In this document: positions 1 to 5,213 of the stretch, one piece after another
Layout: every line of letters begins with the position of its first letter
Numbering within the stretch: the first letter of the stretch is position 1
Assembly (NCBI GenBank): GCA_020444985.1
Contig: JAGRHK010000153.1
Location: 1 to 5,213 of the forward strand
DNA from: Candidatus Competibacteraceae bacterium
Lineage (GTDB): Bacteria; Pseudomonadota; Gammaproteobacteria; Competibacterales; Competibacteraceae
DNA: 5,213 nt
Reading direction: 5' to 3'
Notes under the pieces: generated by a model
Database searches by the model: none
Seen by the model: the letters and a program-made list of their open reading frames with translations, nothing else
Told to the model about the DNA's origin: nothing
Program-made: the position numbers and the translations under genes

Positions 1-289
1 AAAGCACGGCGTCAACTTTTTGCAATAAATCCCGCACCTGACGGCTGATGATGGCTTCCGCTTCCGCCGTATGGCGTTGTTGCTGAAGTAAATCATGGCT
101 GAGGTTCAAGGCCGTCATGACGGCAATCGCCTCCAGGCTCAAATGTTTGCCGTGGTTGCGAATCGCCCCCATCCGTTCATTCAGATAGCGTGCGGCTTCC
201 AGCAATTCATCCCGCTCGGACGGTTGGCAGGCAAACCGGTATTCGTATCCGATGAGTTGAACGACGACGCTATGGGTTTCCTGGTTCAC
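1..289 (-). CDS. zapA: Cell division protein ZapA (3' end beyond window)
   Basis: ZapA is a small cytoplasmic protein that binds FtsZ and promotes bundling of FtsZ filaments in the Z-ring. Reading the minus strand from a GTG at 289-287 gives 96 codons beginning MNQETHSVVVQLIGYEYRFA. This aligns well with E. coli ZapA: an N-terminal beta segment (QLIGYEYRFACQPSERDEL), a helix with AARYLNERM, then the conserved ALNLSHDLLQ segment (E. coli ALNISYELAQ) leading into a long C-terminal helix that forms the family's coiled coil. E. coli ZapA is 109 residues, so probably only about 10-15 C-terminal residues lie left of position 1. The GTG start is supported by the family's N-terminal length and by a TGGAG ribosome site ending 8 bases upstream, inside the preceding gene. 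The start overlaps that gene's stop as GTGA, which implies co-transcription and probably translational coupling. In E. coli the 6S RNA gene follows zapA; that place is outside this window. Confidence 0.93.
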   Translation of the reverse strand, partial: MNQETHSVVVQLIGYEYRFACQPSERDELLEAARYLNERMGAIRNHGKHLSLEAIAVMTALNLSHDLLQQQRHTAEAEAIISRQVRDLLQKVDAVL

Positions 290-564
290 GGGGCTTGCTC
301 CAGATCTCTCAGGCGCACAATCATGGCTTCGATACGGGCGCGGGATTGCTCGTTCTTGTCATGCAAGGTATCGCGTTCAGCTTGCAATACGGTTGTTTGT
401 TGACGCAATTCCTGATTTTCCTGCGTCAGTTGCTCGCATCGTTGCACCAGTTGTTCGACCCGTTCGGCAAGAATAGCCAAATCGGTCACCACCGTTCCGG
501 AAGGATCATCGAAATCCTCGGTCATAAAGGGCGCGGTATTTTGTTCAAGGTTTTCACTGTCCAT
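286..564 (-). CDS. ZapB-like coiled-coil protein, TIGR02449 family
   Basis: This is a short, charged, Gln/Glu/Arg-rich protein of 92 residues from ATG 564, or 95 from a GTG at 573. From about residue 25 onward it is almost entirely heptad-patterned (LAILAERVEQLVQRCEQL, then repeated L/Q/E/R positions, ending IEAMIVRLRDLEQ), so a single parallel coiled coil is the expected fold. The architecture and position directly before zapA match the TIGR02449 family found in many non-enteric gammaproteobacteria. These proteins are often described as ZapB-like and presumed to assist division, but I know of no direct functional proof. The start is uncertain. The GTG overlaps the -10 box of the predicted promoter, so ATG 564, close to the predicted transcript start, is preferred. 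An internal ATG at 525 would give 79 residues, nearer the usual family size as I recall it. None of the three starts has a clear Shine-Dalgarno. The stop overlaps the zapA start. Confidence 0.8.
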   Translation of the reverse strand: MDSENLEQNTAPFMTEDFDDPSGTVVTDLAILAERVEQLVQRCEQLTQENQELRQQTTVLQAERDTLHDKNEQSRARIEAMIVRLRDLEQAP

Positions 565-571
565 AACGAAC

Positions 572-601
572 ACTATAAAGCGATTGTTCCCGTGTGGTCA
601 A
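572..601 (-). promoter_or_regulatory. Predicted sigma-70 promoter for the ZapB-like/zapA unit
   Basis: On the minus strand TTGACC (601-596) and TATAGT (577-572) are separated by 18 bases. Each hexamer differs from the sigma-70 consensus at one position. The expected transcript start, about 7 bases past the -10 box, is near 565, directly at the ATG at 564. This is a sequence prediction only, but it is the best promoter match I found in the divergent region. Confidence 0.6.
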
Positions 602-757
602 TTCGAGGGTTTAGAACCTGATCCGGCAATGATAGGATGAAATATACTCTATGCTAGATGGAGGCCGGACCCCTTCAGGAACAATGCCCTATTTAAGCTC
701 CTGGCGCCCGAAATCTGATGTCTGAAACCGCTATATTACTGGCCCTGAAATTTCGCT
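574..757. other. Divergent intergenic region
   Basis: This gap separates the minus-strand division genes from the plus-strand ygfB-pepP-ubi genes and should hold promoters for both. The minus-strand promoter is clear. For the plus strand there are two -10-like boxes, TATACT at 643-648 and TATATT at 732-737, but neither has a recognisable -35 hexamer at 16-18 bases, so the ygfB promoter is unresolved. A small imperfect palindrome, GGTTTAGAACC at 608-618, lies just upstream of the minus-strand -35 box and might be an operator, although an element this short is expected by chance. I see no tRNA, terminator or convincing small RNA here. Confidence 0.5.
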
Positions 758-1318
758 ATGTCCGATCAAAATGCTGCATCCCAGTTTGAGATGCTAAGCC
801 AGTTGCTAAAACCGGTCGATCCGGCTGAATTGCATGGATTGCTGTGTGGCTTGTTATGTACGAATGCCAGCCTGGATCGTGATCAGTGGTTGTACGAAGC
901 GCGCGAAGCGCTGGCGGATGACCGCGAACTTCCTCAGATGCTGGATGAACTGCTCTTGCCACTGTTTGATGAGAACGCTGGTTATATCGATAACCTGGAT
1001 GAGCCGGTGACTCCGCTGTTGCCGGATGATGATGCGCCTTTGTCCGAGCGGGTTCGCGCATTGGGGAATTGGTGTCAGGGATTGCTTTATGGATTGGGCC
1101 TTGGCGAGAGCGGTTGGAACGATCGGCTGGATTCTGAAAGTCAGGAATTTCTTAAAGATGTCGCGGATATTGCCCAAGTCGGTTTCAATACCGATGAAGA
1201 GAATGAAGCCGATGAGAATGCTTACGCTGAGATTGTTGAATATCTGCGGGTTGGATTAATGCTGGTCCGACAAGATACCCAGAATGCGCCTCTTCGCCCA
1301 CATTTACCTGAAATCTGA
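758..1318 (+). CDS. ygfB: UPF0149 family protein YgfB
   Basis: This 186-residue acidic, helical cytoplasmic protein matches E. coli YgfB (about 192 residues) along its length. Family signatures are the N-terminal AELHGLLCGLLC (residues 23-34; E. coli AEMHGLISGMIC), a central RALGNWCQGLLYGLGL (100-115), and the C-terminal DIAQVGF followed by an Asp/Glu-rich linker and EIVEYLRVGLMLV (158-170). The biochemical role is unknown in most species. In Pseudomonas aeruginosa YgfB has been reported to repress ampDh3 expression and so affect beta-lactam resistance; whether that applies here is not inferable. ATG 758 gives the expected family N-terminus, although no strong Shine-Dalgarno precedes it. pepP starts 13 bases after the stop, the classic ygfB-pepP arrangement, so co-transcription is likely. 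Base composition looks less GC-rich than pepP and the ubi genes. Confidence 0.93.
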   Translation: MSDQNAASQFEMLSQLLKPVDPAELHGLLCGLLCTNASLDRDQWLYEAREALADDRELPQMLDELLLPLFDENAGYIDNLDEPVTPLLPDDDAPLSERVRALGNWCQGLLYGLGLGESGWNDRLDSESQEFLKDVADIAQVGFNTDEENEADENAYAEIVEYLRVGLMLVRQDTQNAPLRPHLPEI

Positions 1319-1331
1319 AACTTGAAGCTTG

Positions 1332-2708
1332 ATGCCTGAGATGCCCATGCGTGCTCGCACTATTCCCGCTGCCGTGTTTGCCCGTCGTCGCCGCGCGTTG
1401 ATGGATCGGATGGGGCCAAACTCGGTCGCGCTGTTGCCCGCTGCGCCAGAAGCGCCGCGCAATCGCGATGTTTATTATCCCTACCGGCAGGACAGTGATT
1501 TCTACTATTTAACCGGATTCCCGGAGCCGGAAGCGGTCGCTGCGCTGATTCCAGGCGCGCCGCAGGAATTTCTGCTGTTCTGCCGCGAGCGCGATCCACA
1601 CATGGAAATCTGGCATGGCCGCCGCGCGGGTCCCCAGGGCGCCCGGGAACGCTATGGCGCGGACCACGCGCATCCTGTTGTGCAGTTGGATGAAATTCTG
1701 TTGCCGCTCCTGGAGAATCGAGAGCGCGTCTATTACGCTATCGGTTATCGTCCGGATTTTGACGAACGGGTGATGGACTGGATCCGTCAGACCCGCGCCA
1801 AGGCCCGCACCGGCGTACAGGCGCCAGTGACTTTTATCGCGCTGGAGCATCTGCTCCATCCGATGCGGCGTCGCAAAGAGGTCGAGGAAATCGCCGTGAT
1901 GCGCGAATCGGCGTGGATTGCCTGCGAGGCGCACCGTCGGGCCATGCAGATGTGCCGACCCGGCCTGATGGAGTATGAAGTCGAGGCCGAATTTTTTCAT
2001 ACCTTCCTGCGTCACGGCGCGGGTTGGTCCTACCCTCCTATTGTGGCGGGCGGCGAGAACAGTTGCATCCTGCATTACACAGAAAATAGTGCGGAATTAT
2101 GTGGCGGTGACGTGCTGTTGATCGACGCCGGTGCGGAACTGGACGGCTATGCCTCTGATATAACCCGCACGTTTCCAGTCAATGGACGCTTTTCCGGGGA
2201 GCAGCGGGCGATTTACGAACTGGTGCTGGCGGCGCAAAAAGCGGCGATCGACAAAGTTCGGCCCGGTTGCCATTTCAACGAGCCGCATGATGCCGCGGTC
2301 CGGGTTCTAACCGAGGGATTGATCGCGCTGGGGTTATTGCGAGGCGATGCTGAGGAAGTAATCAAGGCGGAGCAATATAAACAATTCTATATGCATCGCA
2401 CCGGGCACTGGCTGGGCATGGACGTGCATGATGTGGGCAGTTATAAAACCGGTGAGGACTGGCAGGTTTTCGAGCCGGGCATGGTCACTACGATTGAACC
2501 GGGGCTATACATTCCTGTCGGCAGCCAGATTGCGGATGAACGCTGGGCGCGACTCGGCGTTCATCTGGAAACCGAGGTCGACAAGCGCTGGCAGCGCATT
2601 GGCGTACGCATCGAGGATGATGTGCTGGTGACGGAAGGGGAACCTGAAGTGTTGACCGCCGCCGCACCGAAAGAGATTGATGAGATCGAGGCTTTGATGC
2701 GGAATTAA
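1332..2708 (+). CDS. pepP: Xaa-Pro aminopeptidase P (aminopeptidase P II)
   Basis: PepP is a cytoplasmic dimetal (Mn) peptidase of family M24 that removes an N-terminal residue preceding proline. The 458-residue product has the N-terminal AMP_N domain (about residues 5-150, with YPYRQDSDFYYLTGFPEPEA) and the C-terminal pita-bread domain (about 185-450). Metal ligands by alignment with E. coli PepP are D265 (LLIDAG), D276 (ASDITRTFP), H359 (GHWLGMDVHDVG), E389 (TIEPGLYI) and E428 (GVRIEDD). H355 and the DVHD histidine are also kept. E. coli PepP is 441 residues; about 15 of the extra residues are a tandem duplication at 2535-2624, between E389 and E428, listed separately. The start is ambiguous: TTG 1329 and ATGs at 1332, 1341 and 1347 are all in frame. 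ATG 1347 gives the N-terminus closest in length to E. coli and has TGAG six bases upstream. The gene follows ygfB closely and is followed by a 138-base gap. Confidence 0.96.
   Translation: MPEMPMRARTIPAAVFARRRRALMDRMGPNSVALLPAAPEAPRNRDVYYPYRQDSDFYYLTGFPEPEAVAALIPGAPQEFLLFCRERDPHMEIWHGRRAGPQGARERYGADHAHPVVQLDEILLPLLENRERVYYAIGYRPDFDERVMDWIRQTRAKARTGVQAPVTFIALEHLLHPMRRRKEVEEIAVMRESAWIACEAHRRAMQMCRPGLMEYEVEAEFFHTFLRHGAGWSYPPIVAGGENSCILHYTENSAELCGGDVLLIDAGAELDGYASDITRTFPVNGRFSGEQRAIYELVLAAQKAAIDKVRPGCHFNEPHDAAVRVLTEGLIALGLLRGDAEEVIKAEQYKQFYMHRTGHWLGMDVHDVGSYKTGEDWQVFEPGMVTTIEPGLYIPVGSQIADERWARLGVHLETEVDKRWQRIGVRIEDDVLVTEGEPEVLTAAAPKEIDEIEALMRN
2535..2624 (+). repeat. Tandem 15-codon duplication within pepP
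   Basis: Two adjacent in-frame 45-base units encode DERWARLGVHLETEV (2535-2579) and DKRWQRIGVRIEDDV (2580-2624). Eight of 15 residues are identical and several others are conservative (L/I, E/D). By hand count 26 of 45 bases match, so the duplication is old or strongly diverged. The second copy carries the canonical RIEDD metal-ligand motif. The first copy carries a degenerate version (HLETE) whose glutamate, residue 413, lies 24 residues after E389, close to the 23-residue spacing in E. coli PepP. Confidence 0.8.
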
Positions 2709-2742
2709 GGGGCCTTCAAAAACTAATGCGTGATAGAAGGGG

Positions 2743-2762
2743 AATCCAAAAACGCTTGGATT
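2743..2762 (+). other. Hairpin: 7-bp perfect stem, 6-base loop
   Basis: AATCCAA (2743-2749) pairs with TTGGATT (2756-2762) around the loop AAACGC. The stem is AT-rich and has no T-tract on either strand, so it is at best a weak terminator. It might instead protect the pepP transcript 3' end. Confidence 0.45.
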
Positions 2763-2782
2763 TAATCAATAATACAAAGGCT

Positions 2783-2816
2783 ATGCGATGGCGCGATTGC
2801 ACCAGGCGCTTCGCAT
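2783..2816 (+). other. Hairpin: 11 bp with one bulged T, 11-base loop
   Basis: ATGCGA (2783-2788) pairs with TCGCAT (2811-2816). After a bulged T, GGCGC (2790-2794) pairs with GCGCT (2806-2810), including one G-T pair. The stem is GC-rich and ends 30 bases before the PilZ start codon. No T-tract follows, which argues against an intrinsic terminator. It could be an mRNA-stability stem, an intergenic palindromic repeat copy, or a leader structure of the PilZ message. Confidence 0.55.
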
Positions 2817-2846
2817 CGGAATAGAAATTGTCGGGAGATTTGAGCC

Positions 2847-3230
2847 ATGACAGAGCAAGAAAATGAGCAGGAATGGGCTATCGGGAATGACTGGACTGCA
2901 GAAAACCGGCGTCAGTACGAGCGGTACATTGCTGATTTTTACCTATGTGTCTATGAAGAAGAAAGTTTGCTTGGCGATGTGATCGACATCAGCTTGGGCG
3001 GCCTGAAGCTGCTCAGCCACGACATCCTCCCCGTGGGCCAAATTATGTCATTGCGGCTGGACGCCGCGCTGGAAAGCGGCCGGAAATTGGAGCTGGAATT
3101 TGAGGCGCGGGTTGTTTGGAGCGATCAGGATGAAAATATGGAGTGTTATAACGCAGGGCTTGAGTTTCTGGATTTGTCAGCGGCAGCGCAGGAAATTTTG
3201 CAAAGTATTATCAGTGAGCTAAGCAATTGA
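2847..3230 (+). CDS. PilZ-domain protein, predicted c-di-GMP binder
   Basis: The 127-residue product is a single-domain PilZ protein. PilZ domains are small beta barrels that bind cyclic di-GMP and pass the signal to partner proteins in motility, secretion or envelope control. Both binding motifs are intact: RxxxR at R22-R26 (RRQYER) and [D/N]xSxxG at D47-G52 (DISLGG). The barrel continues through LELEFEARVVWSDQ and the typical C-terminal NAGLEFLDLS, then a helix (AAAQEILQSIISEL). No signal peptide or membrane segment is visible, so it is probably cytoplasmic. The first 20 residues are acidic and Trp/Asn/Gln-rich with no recognised motif. ATG 2847 has GGGAG at 9 bases spacing. ubiH starts 7 bases after the stop, so the two are very likely co-transcribed. 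Composition is less GC-rich than its neighbours (28 of 60 bases at 2941-3000 versus 41 of 60 at 3541-3600). The output partner is unknown. Confidence 0.9.
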   Translation: MTEQENEQEWAIGNDWTAENRRQYERYIADFYLCVYEEESLLGDVIDISLGGLKLLSHDILPVGQIMSLRLDAALESGRKLELEFEARVVWSDQDENMECYNAGLEFLDLSAAAQEILQSIISELSN

Positions 3231-3237
3231 ACCTGCA

Positions 3238-4470
3238 ATGACTCGATTGGATTATGATCTGCTGATTATTGGCGGCGGCTTGGTCGGCGCCAGCTTGGCC
3301 TGTGCGCTGGATGGGCTGAGTTTGCGCATCGGCGTGGTCGAAGCCGCACCGTTGAACGTTAGCGCGCACCCCAGTTACGATGACCGCACGCTGGCCCTGG
3401 CGCAGGGGACCCGGCGCATTTTCCAGACCCTCGGTTTATGGGAACCGCTCGCTGCGACGGCGACCCCCATTCGCCAAATTCATGTTTCCGAACGCGGTTC
3501 GCCCGGTTTTGCCCATCTCGACTGTCGTGAGGAAGGCGTGGAGGCGCTGGGTTATGTCGCTGAAGCGCGTCGGGTCGGCGCGGCGCTGTTGGCGAAACTG
3601 CCCACTTTGCAAAATGTGGAACTGCTCTGTCCAGCCCGGTTGCAAACAGTGGACGTGCAACCGGAAGCGGCTTGTGTCACCGTCCATCACGGCGATAAGC
3701 GAGCGCTGACGCTGCGGACCCGCCTGCTGGTGGCTGCTGACGGCGCGCAATCGCTGGTGCGTCAGCAACTGGGCATTACCGCCTTGCGCTGGGAATATGA
3801 TCAACAGGCGGTCATCGCTAACGTCACGCCGGCCTTGCCCCATCGCAACGTCGCCTATGAGCGGTTTACCTCGGATGGCCCCATCGCGCTGCTGCCGATG
3901 AGCGAGGAGCGCTGTGCGGTGGTCTGTACGGTCAATGATGCCGACGCGCCGGGCGTTATGGCGCTGGATGATGCCGCGTTCCTGGTTTTGCTGCAAAAGC
4001 GTTTCGGCGACCGGCTGGGTCCCTTCCAACGCGCCGGGCAACGGCAGGCCTATCCATTGTTTCTGCTGAAGTCCAGGGAACATGCCCGTCAACGTGTTGC
4101 CGTCATCGGTAACGCTGCCCATACCTTGCATCCCCTTGCCGGCCAAGGCTTCAATCTCGGCATCCGTGATGTAGCCGCACTGGCGGAAGTCGTTGCCGAT
4201 GCGCATCCTGCCAACCAGGACATCGGCGACCTGAAAGTCTTGAATCGTTACGCGGATTGGCGGCGCTGGGACCAACGTCAAACCATCGCCTTCACCGATG
4301 CTTTGCACCGGTTGTTTATGAACCCGTTGCCGCCGGTGCGCATCGCCCGCAATCTTGGCTTGCAGGCGTTTGATCGGGTTGAGCCGCTCAAGCGCCTCTT
4401 TGCCCGGCAGAGCATGGGCCTGGATGGACGAGTGTCGAAACTGGCGCGCGGATTAGCGCTGTCCGAGTGA
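3238..4470 (+). CDS. ubiH: 2-octaprenyl-6-methoxyphenol hydroxylase UbiH
   Basis: UbiH is an FAD-dependent aromatic hydroxylase that adds the C6 hydroxyl to the ubiquinone precursor ring, working with the Ubi enzyme complex. The 410-residue product has all three flavin motifs of the family: the N-terminal Rossmann GxGxxG (G12, G14, G17) with acidic E35 closing the ADP-ribose site; the middle DG motif (AADGAQS, D168-G169); and a C-terminal GNAAHTLHPLAGQGFNLGIRD (291 onward). The Asn in GNAAH, where most relatives have GDAAH, is shared with E. coli UbiH. Further UbiH-like segments are IHVSERGSPGF, YERFTSDGPIALLPM and the tail RIARNLGLQAFD. It starts 7 bases after the PilZ gene with no obvious Shine-Dalgarno, suggesting reinitiation or coupling, and is followed after 9 bases by the second hydroxylase. 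Length fits the family (about 390-410). Confidence 0.94.
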   Translation: MTRLDYDLLIIGGGLVGASLACALDGLSLRIGVVEAAPLNVSAHPSYDDRTLALAQGTRRIFQTLGLWEPLAATATPIRQIHVSERGSPGFAHLDCREEGVEALGYVAEARRVGAALLAKLPTLQNVELLCPARLQTVDVQPEAACVTVHHGDKRALTLRTRLLVAADGAQSLVRQQLGITALRWEYDQQAVIANVTPALPHRNVAYERFTSDGPIALLPMSEERCAVVCTVNDADAPGVMALDDAAFLVLLQKRFGDRLGPFQRAGQRQAYPLFLLKSREHARQRVAVIGNAAHTLHPLAGQGFNLGIRDVAALAEVVADAHPANQDIGDLKVLNRYADWRRWDQRQTIAFTDALHRLFMNPLPPVRIARNLGLQAFDRVEPLKRLFARQSMGLDGRVSKLARGLALSE

Positions 4471-4479
4471 GAGAACATC

Positions 4480-5213
4480 ATGCGTCACCCCAAAACGGAC
4501 TACGATCTCATTATCGCCGGCGGCGGCATGGTCGGCTCGGCGTTGGCCTGCGCGCTGGGCGAAACCGATTTGCGCATCGCGCTGCTGGAAGGCGCGCCTC
4601 TGGAGCGTATCCGCCCGAAGGCAGAGCCGGACTTGCGCGTTTCCGCCATCAGCCGCGCCTCACAACGCATCTTCGCTGCGGTGGGCGCCTGGGAGCGCAT
4701 GACCGCTTGGCGCGTCAGTCCTTTTCGCGATATGCGGGTCTGGGATGCGACCAGCTTCGGCCACATTCATTTTGACAGTGCAACCCTTGGCGAGCCGTTA
4801 CTGGGTTGGATCATTGAGAATCAGGTGATCCAATACGCCCTGCTCGAACGGGCACGGCAGTTGCCGGTAGTCGAGTTGTTTTGTCCAACGGTGCTGGAAA
4901 CTGCTGAACCATTAAACGAACCGGGTTGGCGGGTGCAATTAAACGACGGACGGACATTCACCACTCGTCTGCTGGTCGGCGCGGACGGCGCGCAATCCAG
5001 CGTCCGGCAACGGGCCGGCATCGCTACCCGTGGCTGGAGCTATGATCAGAAGGCGTTAGTGGGTAACGTCCGCACCGCTGAACCGCACCAGGCAACCGCC
5101 TGGCAACGCTTTCTGCCAACCGGGCCACTGGCGTTCCTGCCCTTGCACGATGGGCGGTGTTCCATTGTCTGGTCTACGACGCCGGAACAGGCGGATGCGC
5201 TGCTGGCCCTGGA
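4480..5213 (+). CDS. ubiI: UbiI/UbiF-type FAD hydroxylase (3' end beyond window)
   Basis: The visible 244 codons encode the N-terminal 60% of a second ubiquinone-pathway flavin hydroxylase, paralogous to the upstream ubiH. Seen motifs are GxGxxG (G14, G16, G19) with E37 ending the Rossmann unit, the family's DLRVSAISRAS (51-61), VWDATSFGHIHFD, and the DG motif GADGAQSSVR (D169). The C-terminal GD motif lies outside the window. Position directly after ubiH is that of E. coli ubiI (visC), which hydroxylates ring C5, and SFGHIHFD resembles UbiI. However, LLGWIIENQVIQYALLERA and WQRFLPTGPLAFLPL resemble UbiF (C7 hydroxylase) about as well, so the regioselectivity is not settled. ATG 4480 lies 9 bases after the ubiH stop, preceded by GAGA (4471-4474), a modest ribosome site. 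Confidence 0.82.
   Translation, partial: MRHPKTDYDLIIAGGGMVGSALACALGETDLRIALLEGAPLERIRPKAEPDLRVSAISRASQRIFAAVGAWERMTAWRVSPFRDMRVWDATSFGHIHFDSATLGEPLLGWIIENQVIQYALLERARQLPVVELFCPTVLETAEPLNEPGWRVQLNDGRTFTTRLLVGADGAQSSVRQRAGIATRGWSYDQKALVGNVRTAEPHQATAWQRFLPTGPLAFLPLHDGRCSIVWSTTPEQADALLAL

Larger units (their letters stand above)
2709..2846 (+). other. pepP-PilZ intergenic region with two hairpins
   Basis: This 138-base gap interrupts an otherwise tightly packed gene run. It starts with two similar 15-base stretches 30 bases apart, GGGGCCTTCAAAAAC (2709-2723) and GGGGAATCCAAAAAC (2739-2753), 12 of 15 matching. Two inverted repeats follow at 2743-2762 and 2783-2816. GGGAG (2833-2837), 9 bases before ATG 2847, is the ribosome site of the PilZ gene. 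I could not find a convincing -35/-10 pair, so an internal promoter is possible but unproven. Confidence 0.55.

Noticed and set aside
95..621. Plus-strand open frames of 102 and 108 codons over the division genes
   Set aside because: Both are antisense to zapA and the coiled-coil gene, whose reading is supported by alignment to ZapA, a heptad pattern, the GTGA overlap and a promoter.
643..648. TATACT as the ygfB promoter -10 box
   Set aside because: No -35-like hexamer occurs at 16-18 bases upstream and there is no extended TGn motif, so it is mentioned only as a possibility.
718..789. 23-codon open frame (MSETAILLALKF...) overlapping the ygfB start, a possible leader peptide
   Set aside because: There is no Shine-Dalgarno, no attenuator-like structure nearby and no run of regulatory codons. 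An open frame this short is expected by chance.
1509..2075. Minus-strand open frame of 188 codons opposite pepP
   Set aside because: It is antisense to well-conserved pepP coding sequence, shows no recognisable motif, and no ribosome site was identified.
2743..2816. Intrinsic terminator after pepP
   Set aside because: Neither hairpin is followed by a T-tract on either strand, so a rho-independent terminator cannot be supported.
3436..4308. Long minus-strand open frame of 290 codons opposite ubiH
   Set aside because: It lies entirely antisense to ubiH, whose three flavin motifs are intact. The product is Gln/Arg-rich with no recognisable domain, typical of an open frame created by GC-rich codon bias.
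4467..4775. Plus-strand 102-codon open frame at the start of ubiI
   Set aside because: It is out of frame with the ubiI reading from 4480, which has clear FAD motifs. The Arg/Gly-rich product is a frame-shadow.

Overview
The window looks like chromosomal DNA from a gammaproteobacterium outside the enteric group. The gene order matches the conserved zapA / ygfB-pepP-ubiH-ubiI neighbourhood known from Escherichia coli and relatives, but with two departures: a short coiled-coil gene of the TIGR02449 type precedes zapA, and a PilZ-domain gene sits between pepP and ubiH. The coding DNA is moderately GC-rich, most strongly in pepP and the two hydroxylase genes. No transposon, phage, CRISPR array, tRNA or rRNA is visible, and the genus cannot be fixed from this sequence alone.

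Layout. Positions 1-564 (minus strand) hold a two-gene cell-division unit, a ZapB-like coiled-coil gene followed by zapA. Their stop and start codons overlap as GTGA, and zapA runs off the left edge. Positions 565-757 are the divergent intergenic region, which carries a good sigma-70-type promoter for the minus-strand pair. From 758 to the right edge all genes lie on the plus strand: ygfB (UPF0149), pepP (Xaa-Pro aminopeptidase P), a 138-base gap with two hairpins, a PilZ-domain gene, ubiH, and the first part of a second FAD hydroxylase of the UbiI/UbiF type that runs off the right edge.

How the genes work together. The left unit belongs to Z-ring assembly (ZapA binds FtsZ). The right unit ends with two paralogous flavin hydroxylases that oxidise the aromatic ring during ubiquinone biosynthesis. 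YgfB and PepP are long-standing neighbours of ubiH with no established direct role in quinone synthesis. The PilZ protein keeps both c-di-GMP-binding motifs, so the cluster contains a possible second-messenger-responsive protein next to respiratory-cofactor genes; any functional link is inference.

The strongest oddity is inside pepP. The segment carrying the last metal-ligand motif is present twice in tandem (two diverged 15-codon copies, 2535-2624), so there are two candidate positions for the final ligand glutamate. Otherwise the region is ordinary conserved housekeeping sequence, and no convincing new multi-gene system was found.
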